Position numbers and translations under genes: made by a program. Under the pieces are notes generated by a model. That model saw only the letters and a list, made by a program, of their open reading frames with translations, was not told where the DNA came from and ran no database searches. Below, piece after piece: positions 25,827-33,490 of a stretch of DNA of 52,964 bases. Source of the stretch: JBFWMG01 sp050251715 (lineage in GTDB: Bacteria; Desulfobacterota; Desulfovibrionia; Desulfovibrionales; Desulfovibrionaceae). Every line of letters begins with the position of its first letter. Position 1 is the first letter of the stretch. The stretch lies in NCBI GenBank assembly GCA_050251715.1, contig JBFWMG010000027.1, positions 1 through 52,964 on the forward strand. Direction: 5' to 3'.

Positions 25827-25964
25827 CTACAGCCCCAGGGCGCGCTTGAGCAGCAGCAACACCCGCTCCTGCCGCGCCACTTCGCCCGCGACAAGCCAGA
25901 TGCCCGCCGCGTATCCCGCGCCGACAAGCGCCATGCCCGTCAGATTGCGCCTGATCCGTTTCAT
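25827..25964 (-). CDS. Small 45-residue membrane peptide between uvrD and thiL
   Basis: The 45-residue frame begins MKRIRRNLTGMALVGAGYAA and continues with IWLVAGEVA, giving a basic N-terminus and one hydrophobic helix near residues 9-27, then an Arg/Leu-rich tail. It starts 2 bases after the helicase stop and ends 1 base before the thiL ATG, so the spacing argues for a real, translationally coupled gene. No family is recognised. Confidence 0.6.
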   Translation of the reverse strand: MKRIRRNLTGMALVGAGYAAGIWLVAGEVARQERVLLLLKRALGL

Positions 25965-25966
25965 GG

Positions 25967-28177
25967 CTACTCCATCTCCAGAAAATCGCCCATGATGACC
26001 TTGAGCCCTATGCCCGGGAAATTGATGCGGTATTTGTTGGGCGGCAGCAGTTCCACGATCTTGCCCCGGCCAAAGGTGCTGTGGCGGCAAAAGCCGCATT
26101 GGAGCGGGTCCGCCTTGGGCTTTGCGGGTGCGGGACCGGCTGCCGCCGAGTCCGGCGACTCCGCCGCGTCCGCCGCGGGCATGTCCGGATCGGGCCGCTC
26201 GGCTCCGTTGCCGCCCGTGGCGCGGGCGCGTTCGCCCGCGCGGAACAGGCCGCCCACGTAGCTTTCGCGCAGTTCCTCATAATAGTACGGGGCGATTTCC
26301 TTGACAAACGGGCTGGGCACGGCGGGCTCGGTGGATTCCTGGCCGCGCCGGTACAGGGCCGAGGGCACGAACAATCCCAGGTATTCCTTGGCCCGGGTGC
26401 AGGCCACGTACATGAGCCGCCGCTCCTCGTCGAAATCATCGGCTCGTTGCAGGGCGTGGCGCGAGGGAAACCGTTCCTCCACCAGGTCGATGATGCACAC
26501 CGCCTGCCATTCGAGCCCCTTGGCCGAGTGGATGGTGGACAGCGTGACCGAGCCTTCGCCCTCGCGGCCCTCGTCCGGGCCGGGGTTTTCCAGGCTCAGG
26601 TCGGCCAGGAACACCTCGGGCTCCTCATAGGCCGAGGCAATGGTCACCAGTTCGTCCAGCCCCGCCTTCCGCTTGGGGTGGTCGTCGGGGTAGAGCTCCT
26701 TGAACACGGGGTCGTAGAATTCCAGGATTTGTTCCAGCAGATCGGCGGGCCGCAGGTTCTGGCGGCGCATGCCGTCCAGGGCGTCGAGCACGCCCTTCAA
26801 GTCGGGCCACCGCTTGAAGGCCTTTTCCAGGGCGGGTTCGTCCTGGGTGATGATGGCGTCGTACAGCTTGTTCACGGTCCGCACGCCAATGCCCTTGATG
26901 TGTCCCATGACCCGTTGCCACGCGGGCAGGTCGGCCACGTTGCACACCAGGCGCACGTAGGCCAGCACGTCCTTGACGTGGGCGGCCTCGGTATACTTCA
27001 TGCCGCCGTATTTGCGGAAGGCGATGCCGAGCTTGGCCAGTTCCATTTCCACATGGTAGGACTGGTAGCCCGCGCGGAACAGCACGGCGATTTCGTCCGC
27101 CGGATAGACCTTGAGCAGCTCCACCACGCGGGCCGCCACCATGCGCGACTGGGTGAGGTCGGACAGGGGGCGGATGACCTGCGGCATGGGGCCGTCCACC
27201 CGCTCGGTGTACAGCTCCTTTTTGAACTGCTGGCCCGACTCGGCCAGGATGGCGTTGGTCAGGTTGAGGATGGGCTGGGTGGAGCGGTAGTTCTGTTCCA
27301 GCTTGATGACCTTGCAGCCGGGAAACTCGTGGGGAAAGCCCAGGATGTTGTGCACGTTGGCCCCACGGAAGGCATAGATGGACTGGGCGTCGTCGCCCAC
27401 GGCCATGATGTTGCCCCCGCCCTGGGCCGATGGCCCGGCCAGCAGCTTGACCAGCCGCGACTGGATGAGGTTGGTGTCCTGGTACTCGTCCACCATGATG
27501 AACCTGAACCGGTTGCGGTGCGACTCCAGCACCTCGGGCCGGGTGGTGAGCAGGCGCTCGAACTCGGTGAGCAGGTCGTCATAGTCCATGAGCCCGTGCC
27601 CGCGCTTGAACGTCTCGTACCCCTGGGCGATGCGTTTCACGTCCTCGGCGTAGGCGGTGAGGTGGAAGGCGTCGCGTTCCAGCACCTCGCGCACGTCCAG
27701 CTCCTTGTTCCGCGACTTGCTGATGAAACCCATGATGGTGCCGGACTTGGGATAGGAGCGGTCGCCCTTGCCCAGGCCCAGGCCGCCCTTCACCTCCTTG
27801 ATGACGGATTCCGCGTCGGAGCGGTCCATGATGGTGAATTCGCGCGAATACCCCTCGGGCGGGAAGCGGCGCAGCGTGGAGTAGGCAAAGGCGTGGAAGG
27901 TGCCGCCCGTGACGCCGTGCAACAGCGAGCCGTGCAGCCCGGCGCGTTCCATGAGCAGCCCGGCGCGTTCGAGCATTTCGCGGGCCGCCTTGCGGGTGAA
28001 GGTGAGCAGCAGGATGGCGGCGCTGTCCACGCCCTGGTCCATGAGATGGGTCAGGCGGTAGACGATGGTGCGCGTCTTGCCGCTGCCCGCGCCCGCAATG
28101 ACCAGGACCGGGCCGTCGAGGGTACGCACGGCCTCCCATTGGGCGGGGTTGAGTTCTTTTTTGTAATCTATGGACAT
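25967..28177 (-). CDS. UvrD/PcrA-type ATP-dependent DNA helicase
   Basis: The 736-residue superfamily 1A 3'-5' helicase probably acts in repair and replication restart. Motifs are in order: Q motif LNPAQWEAV near residue 8, Walker A AGAGSGKTRT near 27, LLLTFTRKAAREM, motif II VDEYQDTN, motif III VGDDAQSIYAFRGA, motif IV LEQNYRSTQPIL, motif V TIHSAKGLEWQAV and motif VI MYVACTRAKEYL. The C-terminal ~90 residues are an Ala/Pro-rich linker followed by CGFCRHSTFGRGKIVEL, a Tudor-like tail found in PcrA/UvrD that binds RNA polymerase. ATG 28177 (MSIDYKKELNP) was chosen because family members start there. It heads the operon with the small peptide and thiL. Confidence 0.93.
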   Translation of the reverse strand: MSIDYKKELNPAQWEAVRTLDGPVLVIAGAGSGKTRTIVYRLTHLMDQGVDSAAILLLTFTRKAAREMLERAGLLMERAGLHGSLLHGVTGGTFHAFAYSTLRRFPPEGYSREFTIMDRSDAESVIKEVKGGLGLGKGDRSYPKSGTIMGFISKSRNKELDVREVLERDAFHLTAYAEDVKRIAQGYETFKRGHGLMDYDDLLTEFERLLTTRPEVLESHRNRFRFIMVDEYQDTNLIQSRLVKLLAGPSAQGGGNIMAVGDDAQSIYAFRGANVHNILGFPHEFPGCKVIKLEQNYRSTQPILNLTNAILAESGQQFKKELYTERVDGPMPQVIRPLSDLTQSRMVAARVVELLKVYPADEIAVLFRAGYQSYHVEMELAKLGIAFRKYGGMKYTEAAHVKDVLAYVRLVCNVADLPAWQRVMGHIKGIGVRTVNKLYDAIITQDEPALEKAFKRWPDLKGVLDALDGMRRQNLRPADLLEQILEFYDPVFKELYPDDHPKRKAGLDELVTIASAYEEPEVFLADLSLENPGPDEGREGEGSVTLSTIHSAKGLEWQAVCIIDLVEERFPSRHALQRADDFDEERRLMYVACTRAKEYLGLFVPSALYRRGQESTEPAVPSPFVKEIAPYYYEELRESYVGGLFRAGERARATGGNGAERPDPDMPAADAAESPDSAAAGPAPAKPKADPLQCGFCRHSTFGRGKIVELLPPNKYRINFPGIGLKVIMGDFLEME

Positions 28178-28349
28178 GCTTGGCTTATTGTTTTGAAAAG
28201 CCGCAGAGCGGGCAGGCGGGTTGCCTGGGCCGGAAGCTTTTCCCGCCTCGTGCGTGCGGCCTTGGGGTTGTACAGCCCCGCCAGGTCCGTGTCCTGGCTT
28301 TCCCCGCCTCATGCGTGCGGCCTTGGGCCGCAGGTCGGCGCAAGCGGCA

Positions 28350-30830
28350 TCATGCCTTTTTGAGGCGGGACAGGGCTTTTTCCAATTCCTGAATGGCAGC
28401 GTCGCGGCGGTCGGCGGTGAGCTTATCCATGTCCAGCTGCAACCGCAACCCGTCTTCGTGGCAGTTGATGAAACGGCCCGTGCCCTCCAGGTCGTCGTAG
28501 AGGCCGAGCACCGAGTAGGGCCGTACCTGGCGGCGGATGCCCTTGACGGTCATGGGCGGGCGTTCCTCGGCGGCCACGATGTCGCTGACCTGGGAGTACG
28601 TTTCGTAGGACATGAGGATGCCGCCGGGATCGGCCTGGCCTTCCAGGCGGGCGGCCAGGTTCACCTCGCCGCCGATGATGGTGTAGTCCATGCGGTCTTC
28701 GGACCCGAAATTGCCCACGTTGCAGTAGCCGGTGTTGATGCCGATGCGCATGCGGAAGGGTTTTTCGTAGCCCAGGTTGCGCCACTCGCCCTCCAGCTCG
28801 CGCATGCGGCGCTGCATGGCCACGGCCATGCGCACGCAGGCCTTGGCGTCTTCCTGCACGCCCAGGGTCTGGGGATCGCCAAAGAACATGAGCATGGCGT
28901 CGCCGATGAACTTGTCGATGGTGGCGCCGTGCTCCAGCGAGATCTTGGACATTTCGGTGAAGTACCGGTTGAGCAGGGCGGTCAGGTCTTCGGGTTGCAG
29001 GTCGTCGGTCGTCTGCGTGAAGTCCTTGATGTCGCTGAAGAAGACGGTCAGCTTCTTGCGTTCCGTGGTCAGCTTCACGTCCCGGTCGCCGGAAAAGATG
29101 GAGGCGTAGACCTGGGGGGAGAGGTATTTGGAGAGTTTGTTGGACAGGTTCGCCAGCTCCTGGTTGCGCATGTCCAGAGCCTGCGCCGCCGCGTCGCGCT
29201 CCATCTGGGCGTGGCGTTGGGCGGTGATGTCCAGGCCCACGCACAGCACGCCCACGACTTCCTCCGTTGTCTCGTCAAGGAGGGCGCGGTTGGTCCAGCT
29301 CACCCAGACGCGGGAGCCGTCCTTGCGGCTGTTTTCGTTCTCGTTGTTGGCGTAGGCGTCGGGGTTGCGGCCTATGTCCCGGATCAGCGCCTTGAGGTCG
29401 CGGCCCGTGGAGTCCTCTTCCGGCACCAGGGTGCCCACGATGCTGCGGCCCAGCACCTCATCCTCGTCGAAGCCGAAGAACTCCTGGGCAAATTCGTTAA
29501 AAAAGGTAATATTTCCGGATTCATCCAGTTTGAGGATGATGCTGTTGGCGTTTTCCACCAGCTCCCGGTACTTGACCTCGCTTTCGCGCACGGCCTCTTC
29601 CATGCGCATGCGCTCGGAGATGTCCTCCTTTACCGAAACAAAGTGCGTGATGGTTCCGGCGGCGTTGGCAATGGGCGCGATGGTGGCGCTTTCCCAGTAC
29701 TCCTCTCCGTTCTTGCGGCGGTTGAGGAAGCTGCCCTTCCAGTGCCGCCCGTCGAGAATGGTGGCCCAGAGCTCCTCGTACACGGCGGCCGGGGTCTTGC
29801 CGGACTTGAGAAACGAGGGCGTGCGGCCCAGCGCTTCCTCCAGGGAGTAGCCCGTCACCCCGCAAAAGGCCGGGTTCACGTATTCGATAAGGCCGTCGCG
29901 GTTGGTGATGGTGACCGATACCGGACTCTGCTCCACCACCTGGGAGAGCTTCTTGATGGACTCCTGGGCCTTTTTCTGCTCGGTCACGTCGCGGACGGAG
30001 GCGATGACCTGGGGGCCGCTTTCCGTCTCGATGGGGCTCAGCTTGATGTCCACCGCGATGCGGCCGCCGCCCTTGACCTCGGCCACGGCGTCCTGCAGGC
30101 CGGCCTGGCTTGGGAGGGGCTGGCTGGCGAAAAAGGCTGTCCGGCGCGCGGGGTGGCCTGTCCGGCGATCCTCGGGAACGAGCATCTCGATGCGCTCCCC
30201 GAGCATTTCCTCGCGCGCGTAGCCGAAGGTGCGTTCCGCCTGGGAGTTGACAAAGGTGATGGTTCCGGCCTGATCCACGATGACCAGGGCGTCGGGAGCG
30301 CCCTCCAGAACGGTCAGGATGCGCGCCTCGCTTTCGCGCAGCGCCCGCTCCGTCCTTTTGCGCTCCGTGACCTCCGCTTCCAGGTCGTCGTTCTTGCTCT
30401 TCAGGCTGCGCAACAGCTCTTCGCGGGTGGGCAGGGCAAGCATGTCCCGCACCTGTTTGAGCAGCGCGTCCGAGGGCTGGAAATCATGGTCGGGCAGCTC
30501 CTTCAGGGCCAGGAAGGAACTGGGCGGCATTTCGGGGCCGGGGGTGAAGGCGTCGAAGAATCCCCCGGCGGCCAGGGTGGGGCGCACCGCGCTGCCAAAG
30601 CTGAACAACAGGGAGAGGCAAGGCCGTCCGGCCCGTTGGGTAAGGCCGAGGGTCAGGCCCACGCCGGTGGGGCCGGACACGTTGGGGCGGCATAGTTCGG
30701 AACAGATGGTGGCCAGCTTGGTGGCCTGGATGGTGTCGAAGCCGAGCGCGGCGGTCAGGCGCAGCATCTTCCTGCGCGCCTCGTTGAACGTGTCAACGTC
30801 GTAGACCGCGATGCGTCCCAGTTCGATCAC
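28350..30830 (-). CDS. PAS-containing class III adenylate cyclase, output of a stressosome operon
   Basis: The 826-residue protein likely makes cAMP. Residues ~1-90 resemble a degenerate RsbT/HATPase-like fold (VIELGRIAVYDVD and TKLATICSELCRPN). Three PAS domains follow near 190-320, 325-440 and 455-580. The C-terminal cyclase domain has metal aspartates D600 (FFSDIKDF) and D644 (KFIGDAMLMFFGDP), the adenine-specifying lysine before IGD and the aspartate of MDYTIIGGEVNLAARLE. No membrane helix is evident. The GTG start at 30830 overlaps the upstream rsbX stop (GTGA), so the genes are translationally coupled. I infer that RsbT controls this cyclase, as RsbT controls RsbU or other outputs elsewhere. 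Confidence 0.87.
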   Translation of the reverse strand: MIELGRIAVYDVDTFNEARRKMLRLTAALGFDTIQATKLATICSELCRPNVSGPTGVGLTLGLTQRAGRPCLSLLFSFGSAVRPTLAAGGFFDAFTPGPEMPPSSFLALKELPDHDFQPSDALLKQVRDMLALPTREELLRSLKSKNDDLEAEVTERKRTERALRESEARILTVLEGAPDALVIVDQAGTITFVNSQAERTFGYAREEMLGERIEMLVPEDRRTGHPARRTAFFASQPLPSQAGLQDAVAEVKGGGRIAVDIKLSPIETESGPQVIASVRDVTEQKKAQESIKKLSQVVEQSPVSVTITNRDGLIEYVNPAFCGVTGYSLEEALGRTPSFLKSGKTPAAVYEELWATILDGRHWKGSFLNRRKNGEEYWESATIAPIANAAGTITHFVSVKEDISERMRMEEAVRESEVKYRELVENANSIILKLDESGNITFFNEFAQEFFGFDEDEVLGRSIVGTLVPEEDSTGRDLKALIRDIGRNPDAYANNENENSRKDGSRVWVSWTNRALLDETTEEVVGVLCVGLDITAQRHAQMERDAAAQALDMRNQELANLSNKLSKYLSPQVYASIFSGDRDVKLTTERKKLTVFFSDIKDFTQTTDDLQPEDLTALLNRYFTEMSKISLEHGATIDKFIGDAMLMFFGDPQTLGVQEDAKACVRMAVAMQRRMRELEGEWRNLGYEKPFRMRIGINTGYCNVGNFGSEDRMDYTIIGGEVNLAARLEGQADPGGILMSYETYSQVSDIVAAEERPPMTVKGIRRQVRPYSVLGLYDDLEGTGRFINCHEDGLRLQLDMDKLTADRRDAAIQELEKALSRLKKA

Positions 30831-31414
30831 GCCAGATACCTCATGACCACGCACGAGGCGTCGTCGTCCGCCTTGGCCAGGGAGGCCATCACCCGTTGCG
30901 CGATCTCCCGCGCCGTGCCGAGCAGCAGGCCGGGGTGGTCGTGCAGATCGAAATGCTCCCTCACGCCGTCCGAGGAGAGCATGACCACATCGCCGGGATA
31001 GATTCGGGTCGTCTTTTCGGGCGGCGCCTTCATCATGTAGCCCACAATGCCGTCCCGCGCCAAAAGCCGTTGCTGGTCCGCGCCAAAAATCCTGCACGTG
31101 ATGTTGCCCACGCCGGTGAAGGACAGCATGCCCGTGGCTATGTCCAGGCGGCACAGGGACGCGACGCCGCCCCGGCTGCCGCGCAGGTGGTCGTGCAGGC
31201 CCAGGATCAGCTCTCCCAACGGGTCGGCGAAATGCCCGGCCAGATACGCGTGGGCCAGGAGCGCCACCTCATGGGCCTCGGCACCGTGGCCAAGAATATC
31301 GACCAGGGCGATGAAGCATGAGGAGGCGTTGCAATGGACAAAGCCCGTGTCGCCGCATTCGTTGTCAGGCCCGGTCATGGATCTTGTAAGCAGATGGCAA
31401 TCCACCTGGGGCAT
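30827..31414 (-). CDS. rsbX: RsbX-like PP2C phosphatase (SpoIIE family) of the stressosome
   Basis: RsbX removes phosphates from RsbR and RsbS and so resets the stressosome. The 195-residue single-domain PP2C protein has the metal-binding ALVDILGHGAEAHEVA, a glycine-rich LSFTGVGNITCRIF and MLSSDGVREHFD, followed by DDDASCVVMRY. ATG 31414 was chosen because GGAG lies 8 nt upstream and the rsbT stop is 2 bases before; ATG 31429 is an alternative. The stop overlaps the cyclase start by 4 nt. The position after rsbT is the usual RSTX order. Confidence 0.88.
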   Translation of the reverse strand: MPQVDCHLLTRSMTGPDNECGDTGFVHCNASSCFIALVDILGHGAEAHEVALLAHAYLAGHFADPLGELILGLHDHLRGSRGGVASLCRLDIATGMLSFTGVGNITCRIFGADQQRLLARDGIVGYMMKAPPEKTTRIYPGDVVMLSSDGVREHFDLHDHPGLLLGTAREIAQRVMASLAKADDDASCVVMRYLA

Positions 31415-31416
31415 GT

Positions 31417-31833
31417 TCAGTTTCTCCATTTGCGCGCAACGCATCTGGTGCCGTGGCCGGGTGCGGATTCGATGGAAAACTCGTCCATGATCCGTTTCAC
31501 GCCGGGCAGGCCCATGCCGAGGCTGTTGCCGGTGCTGTAGTTTTCCTGCATGGCCAGGGCGATGTCCGGGATGCCCGGCCCGGCGTCCCGTGCCTCCACC
31601 TCCACGCCGTCTTGCCCCCCGGCGGTGATGACGCGGACGATCACCACGCCCCGGCCCGCGTAGCGGATGATGTTGGTGGCCAGTTCGGACGCCGCCGTGG
31701 CTATGAGGCATTGGTCCGTTTCATTGAAACCGGCCTGGGCGGCGGCGTGCCGCGTCGCGGCAATGGCCGATCCGGTGTCCGAAAGGTCGATCATGTCCAC
31801 GCGGGCTTCATCGAGAATGCTAGTCTTGTTCAT
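31417..31833 (-). CDS. rsbT: RsbT-like serine/threonine kinase (anti-sigma-type ATPase fold)
   Basis: RsbT is held by the RsbR/RsbS complex, phosphorylates it on stress, and then activates a downstream partner. The 138-residue product shows the GHKL ATP site: N-box ASELATNIIRYAG (residues 48-60), G1 ARDAGPGIPD (81-90) and G2 GNSLGMGLPGVKRIMDEF, with the AMQENYSTG loop typical of RsbT rather than RsbW. ATG 31833 lies 14 bases inside the end of rsbS, indicating tight coupling. Confidence 0.9.
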   Translation of the reverse strand: MNKTSILDEARVDMIDLSDTGSAIAATRHAAAQAGFNETDQCLIATAASELATNIIRYAGRGVVIVRVITAGGQDGVEVEARDAGPGIPDIALAMQENYSTGNSLGMGLPGVKRIMDEFSIESAPGHGTRCVARKWRN

Positions 31834-32374
31834 GGTCGTTCTGGGAGGCGTCCGCCTCCTGGGGCGCGGCGTCTTCCATCTCCTGGCCGCAGGCGTCCAG
31901 GCCGCCGGGGGCGTCTTCGGAAAGGAGCGCGTCCCCGTCGTCGTCCGCCGCCTCCTTATCCGCCGCATCCACATCCTCGTCCGGGTCCGCGTCCTGCCGC
32001 TGCCGTGGCAGGGGCCGCAACAGCGCCATGGCGTCGGCCAGTTCCCTGGCCGCGACGATGTCCTCGCAGGCCACGCCCAGGTCGATAAGCGCGGACACCA
32101 CGCCGGGCTGAAAGCCCACGAACACGGTTCTGGCCCCCAGCATCGCCACGGTGCGCGCCGTGTCCGCCAGCAGGCCAAACCCCACGGAGTCGATCATCTG
32201 GATGGCGGCCATGTCGATGATGACGCCTCGGATGGAGTTGCCATGCACCTTGTCCAGCACGCCCTGGCGCAGCGCCGTGAAGGCGGCGTCGTCGAAATCG
32301 GCGGGAGCCTGGACCATGAGCAGTCCATCCACCACGTTCATGGCTGGTCCCGGCATCCCCTGCGTATGCTGCAT
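31820..32374 (-). CDS. rsbS: RsbS-like STAS protein with a long acidic tail
   Basis: RsbS is the STAS scaffold that sequesters RsbT. The 184-residue product has a single STAS domain (residues ~12-120). The conserved phospho-acceptor serine S63 lies in MIDSVGFGLL, followed by GARTVFVGFQPGVVSALIDL. Residues ~125-184 form a very acidic, low-complexity tail (runs of Asp/Glu/Ala), which ordinary RsbS (~120 residues) lacks. ATG 32374 has GGGGAA in front; ATG 32341 would shorten the N-terminus by 11 residues. It lies 168 bp downstream of rsbR. Confidence 0.85.
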   Translation of the reverse strand: MQHTQGMPGPAMNVVDGLLMVQAPADFDDAAFTALRQGVLDKVHGNSIRGVIIDMAAIQMIDSVGFGLLADTARTVAMLGARTVFVGFQPGVVSALIDLGVACEDIVAARELADAMALLRPLPRQRQDADPDEDVDAADKEAADDDGDALLSEDAPGGLDACGQEMEDAAPQEADASQNDHEQD

Positions 32375-32542
32375 GGTTCCCCGTCTGGCTGGGGGGCGTC
32401 AAGGGCACGCCCGGCCCGGTTCGTTGTTCGATGCTGCGGGCGAGGGCGTCCTCGCCGTGAAAAGGCTGCGATGCGCGTGTGCATTTTCCTGGAGCAACGG
32501 ACCATTGTTCCAGGGGGCGTCTTGTTTCGAGACGAAAATGCG

Positions 32543-33352
32543 CTACTTCATCCGCCTCACTTCCAGGTTCATGTAGGTGAAGGCGTCGCCAAGGGCGTCG
32601 CGCAACGTGGAGTTGGTGGCCACGTCGCCCAGCTCGATGCCCAGCTGCACCAGGGATTCGGCCACGGCCGGGGAGATGCCGGAAATGATGCAGCGGCAGC
32701 CCATGAGCTTGGTGGCCTTGGTGATCTTGATGAGATGGTTGGCCACGGCGGTGTCCACGGCGGCCACGCCCTGGATGTCCAGGATGATGGTCTTGGCCGA
32801 GGTTTCCTTGATCTTGAGCAGCATGGCGTTCATCATCTGCTTGGCGCGCAGGGAGTCCACCACGCCGAGCACAGGCAGCACCACGATGCCGTCCCACAGG
32901 CTGATGGCCGGGGTGGAGATTTCCTGGATGGTACGGCTCTGTTCACGCAGCCGCTTTTCGTCGCGCACCCGCTCCGTGATGTCGATGACGTATTCCAGGC
33001 CGCCGATGATGGTGCCCTTGTCGTCGCGCAGCGGGGCGGCGGTGTATTCGATGGGCACGGCGCGGCCGTTGACGGTGATCTCGTTGCGCGCGGTGCATGG
33101 CTGGCCGCTTTGCATGGCCTGCTTCATGCGGCATTCAGAGGTTTCGCAATGCAGCGAGTGGAACAGGTCATAACAGTGCTGGCCGGTGATATCCTTCATG
33201 TCCTTGCCCAGGGTGGTCCGGCCCGCCTTGTTCATGAAGACCACCTTCATGTCGTTGTCCACGGCAAAGACCGGGGTGGGGAGTTGGTCCAGCACCTGCA
33301 CCGCCAGGTCGTTGTTCATGGCCTTCATCACGGGTTTATTCTTACCTGCCAT
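32543..33352 (-). CDS. rsbR: RsbR-like stressosome sensor with PAS and STAS domains
   Basis: RsbR forms the stressosome shell with RsbS and senses the stress. The 269-residue product has an N-terminal PAS domain (~12-130) instead of the globin-like sensor of Bacillus RsbRA. Four cysteines (C60, C69, C74, C86) cluster in the PAS loop. A helical linker leads to a C-terminal STAS domain (~152-262) with ILDIQGVAAVDTAVANHL, where T201 corresponds to the first RsbT target, and a serine at AESL near the second. ATG 33352 has GGAGG 6 nt upstream. It is the first gene of the rsbR-rsbS-rsbT-rsbX-cyclase operon. A metal or redox ligand on the cysteines is speculation. Confidence 0.87.
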   Translation of the reverse strand: MAGKNKPVMKAMNNDLAVQVLDQLPTPVFAVDNDMKVVFMNKAGRTTLGKDMKDITGQHCYDLFHSLHCETSECRMKQAMQSGQPCTARNEITVNGRAVPIEYTAAPLRDDKGTIIGGLEYVIDITERVRDEKRLREQSRTIQEISTPAISLWDGIVVLPVLGVVDSLRAKQMMNAMLLKIKETSAKTIILDIQGVAAVDTAVANHLIKITKATKLMGCRCIISGISPAVAESLVQLGIELGDVATNSTLRDALGDAFTYMNLEVRRMK

Positions 33353-33490
33353 CTCGGTCCTCCCCAATAGGGTTGTGAGAAGTGAAGGGGTACCATGTGC
33401 GGTCGCGTAAAAGACGCGGGAACCGTCCATGCCATGCAGGCGCGTTGGTCAGGTGCGCCCAGTCATGCCTAGTGTAATGCTGTTCAATTA

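Noticed and set aside
26081..28363. Long plus-strand frame opposite the UvrD-like helicase
   Set aside because: The helicase motifs on the minus strand are complete; the opposite frame is a composition artefact.
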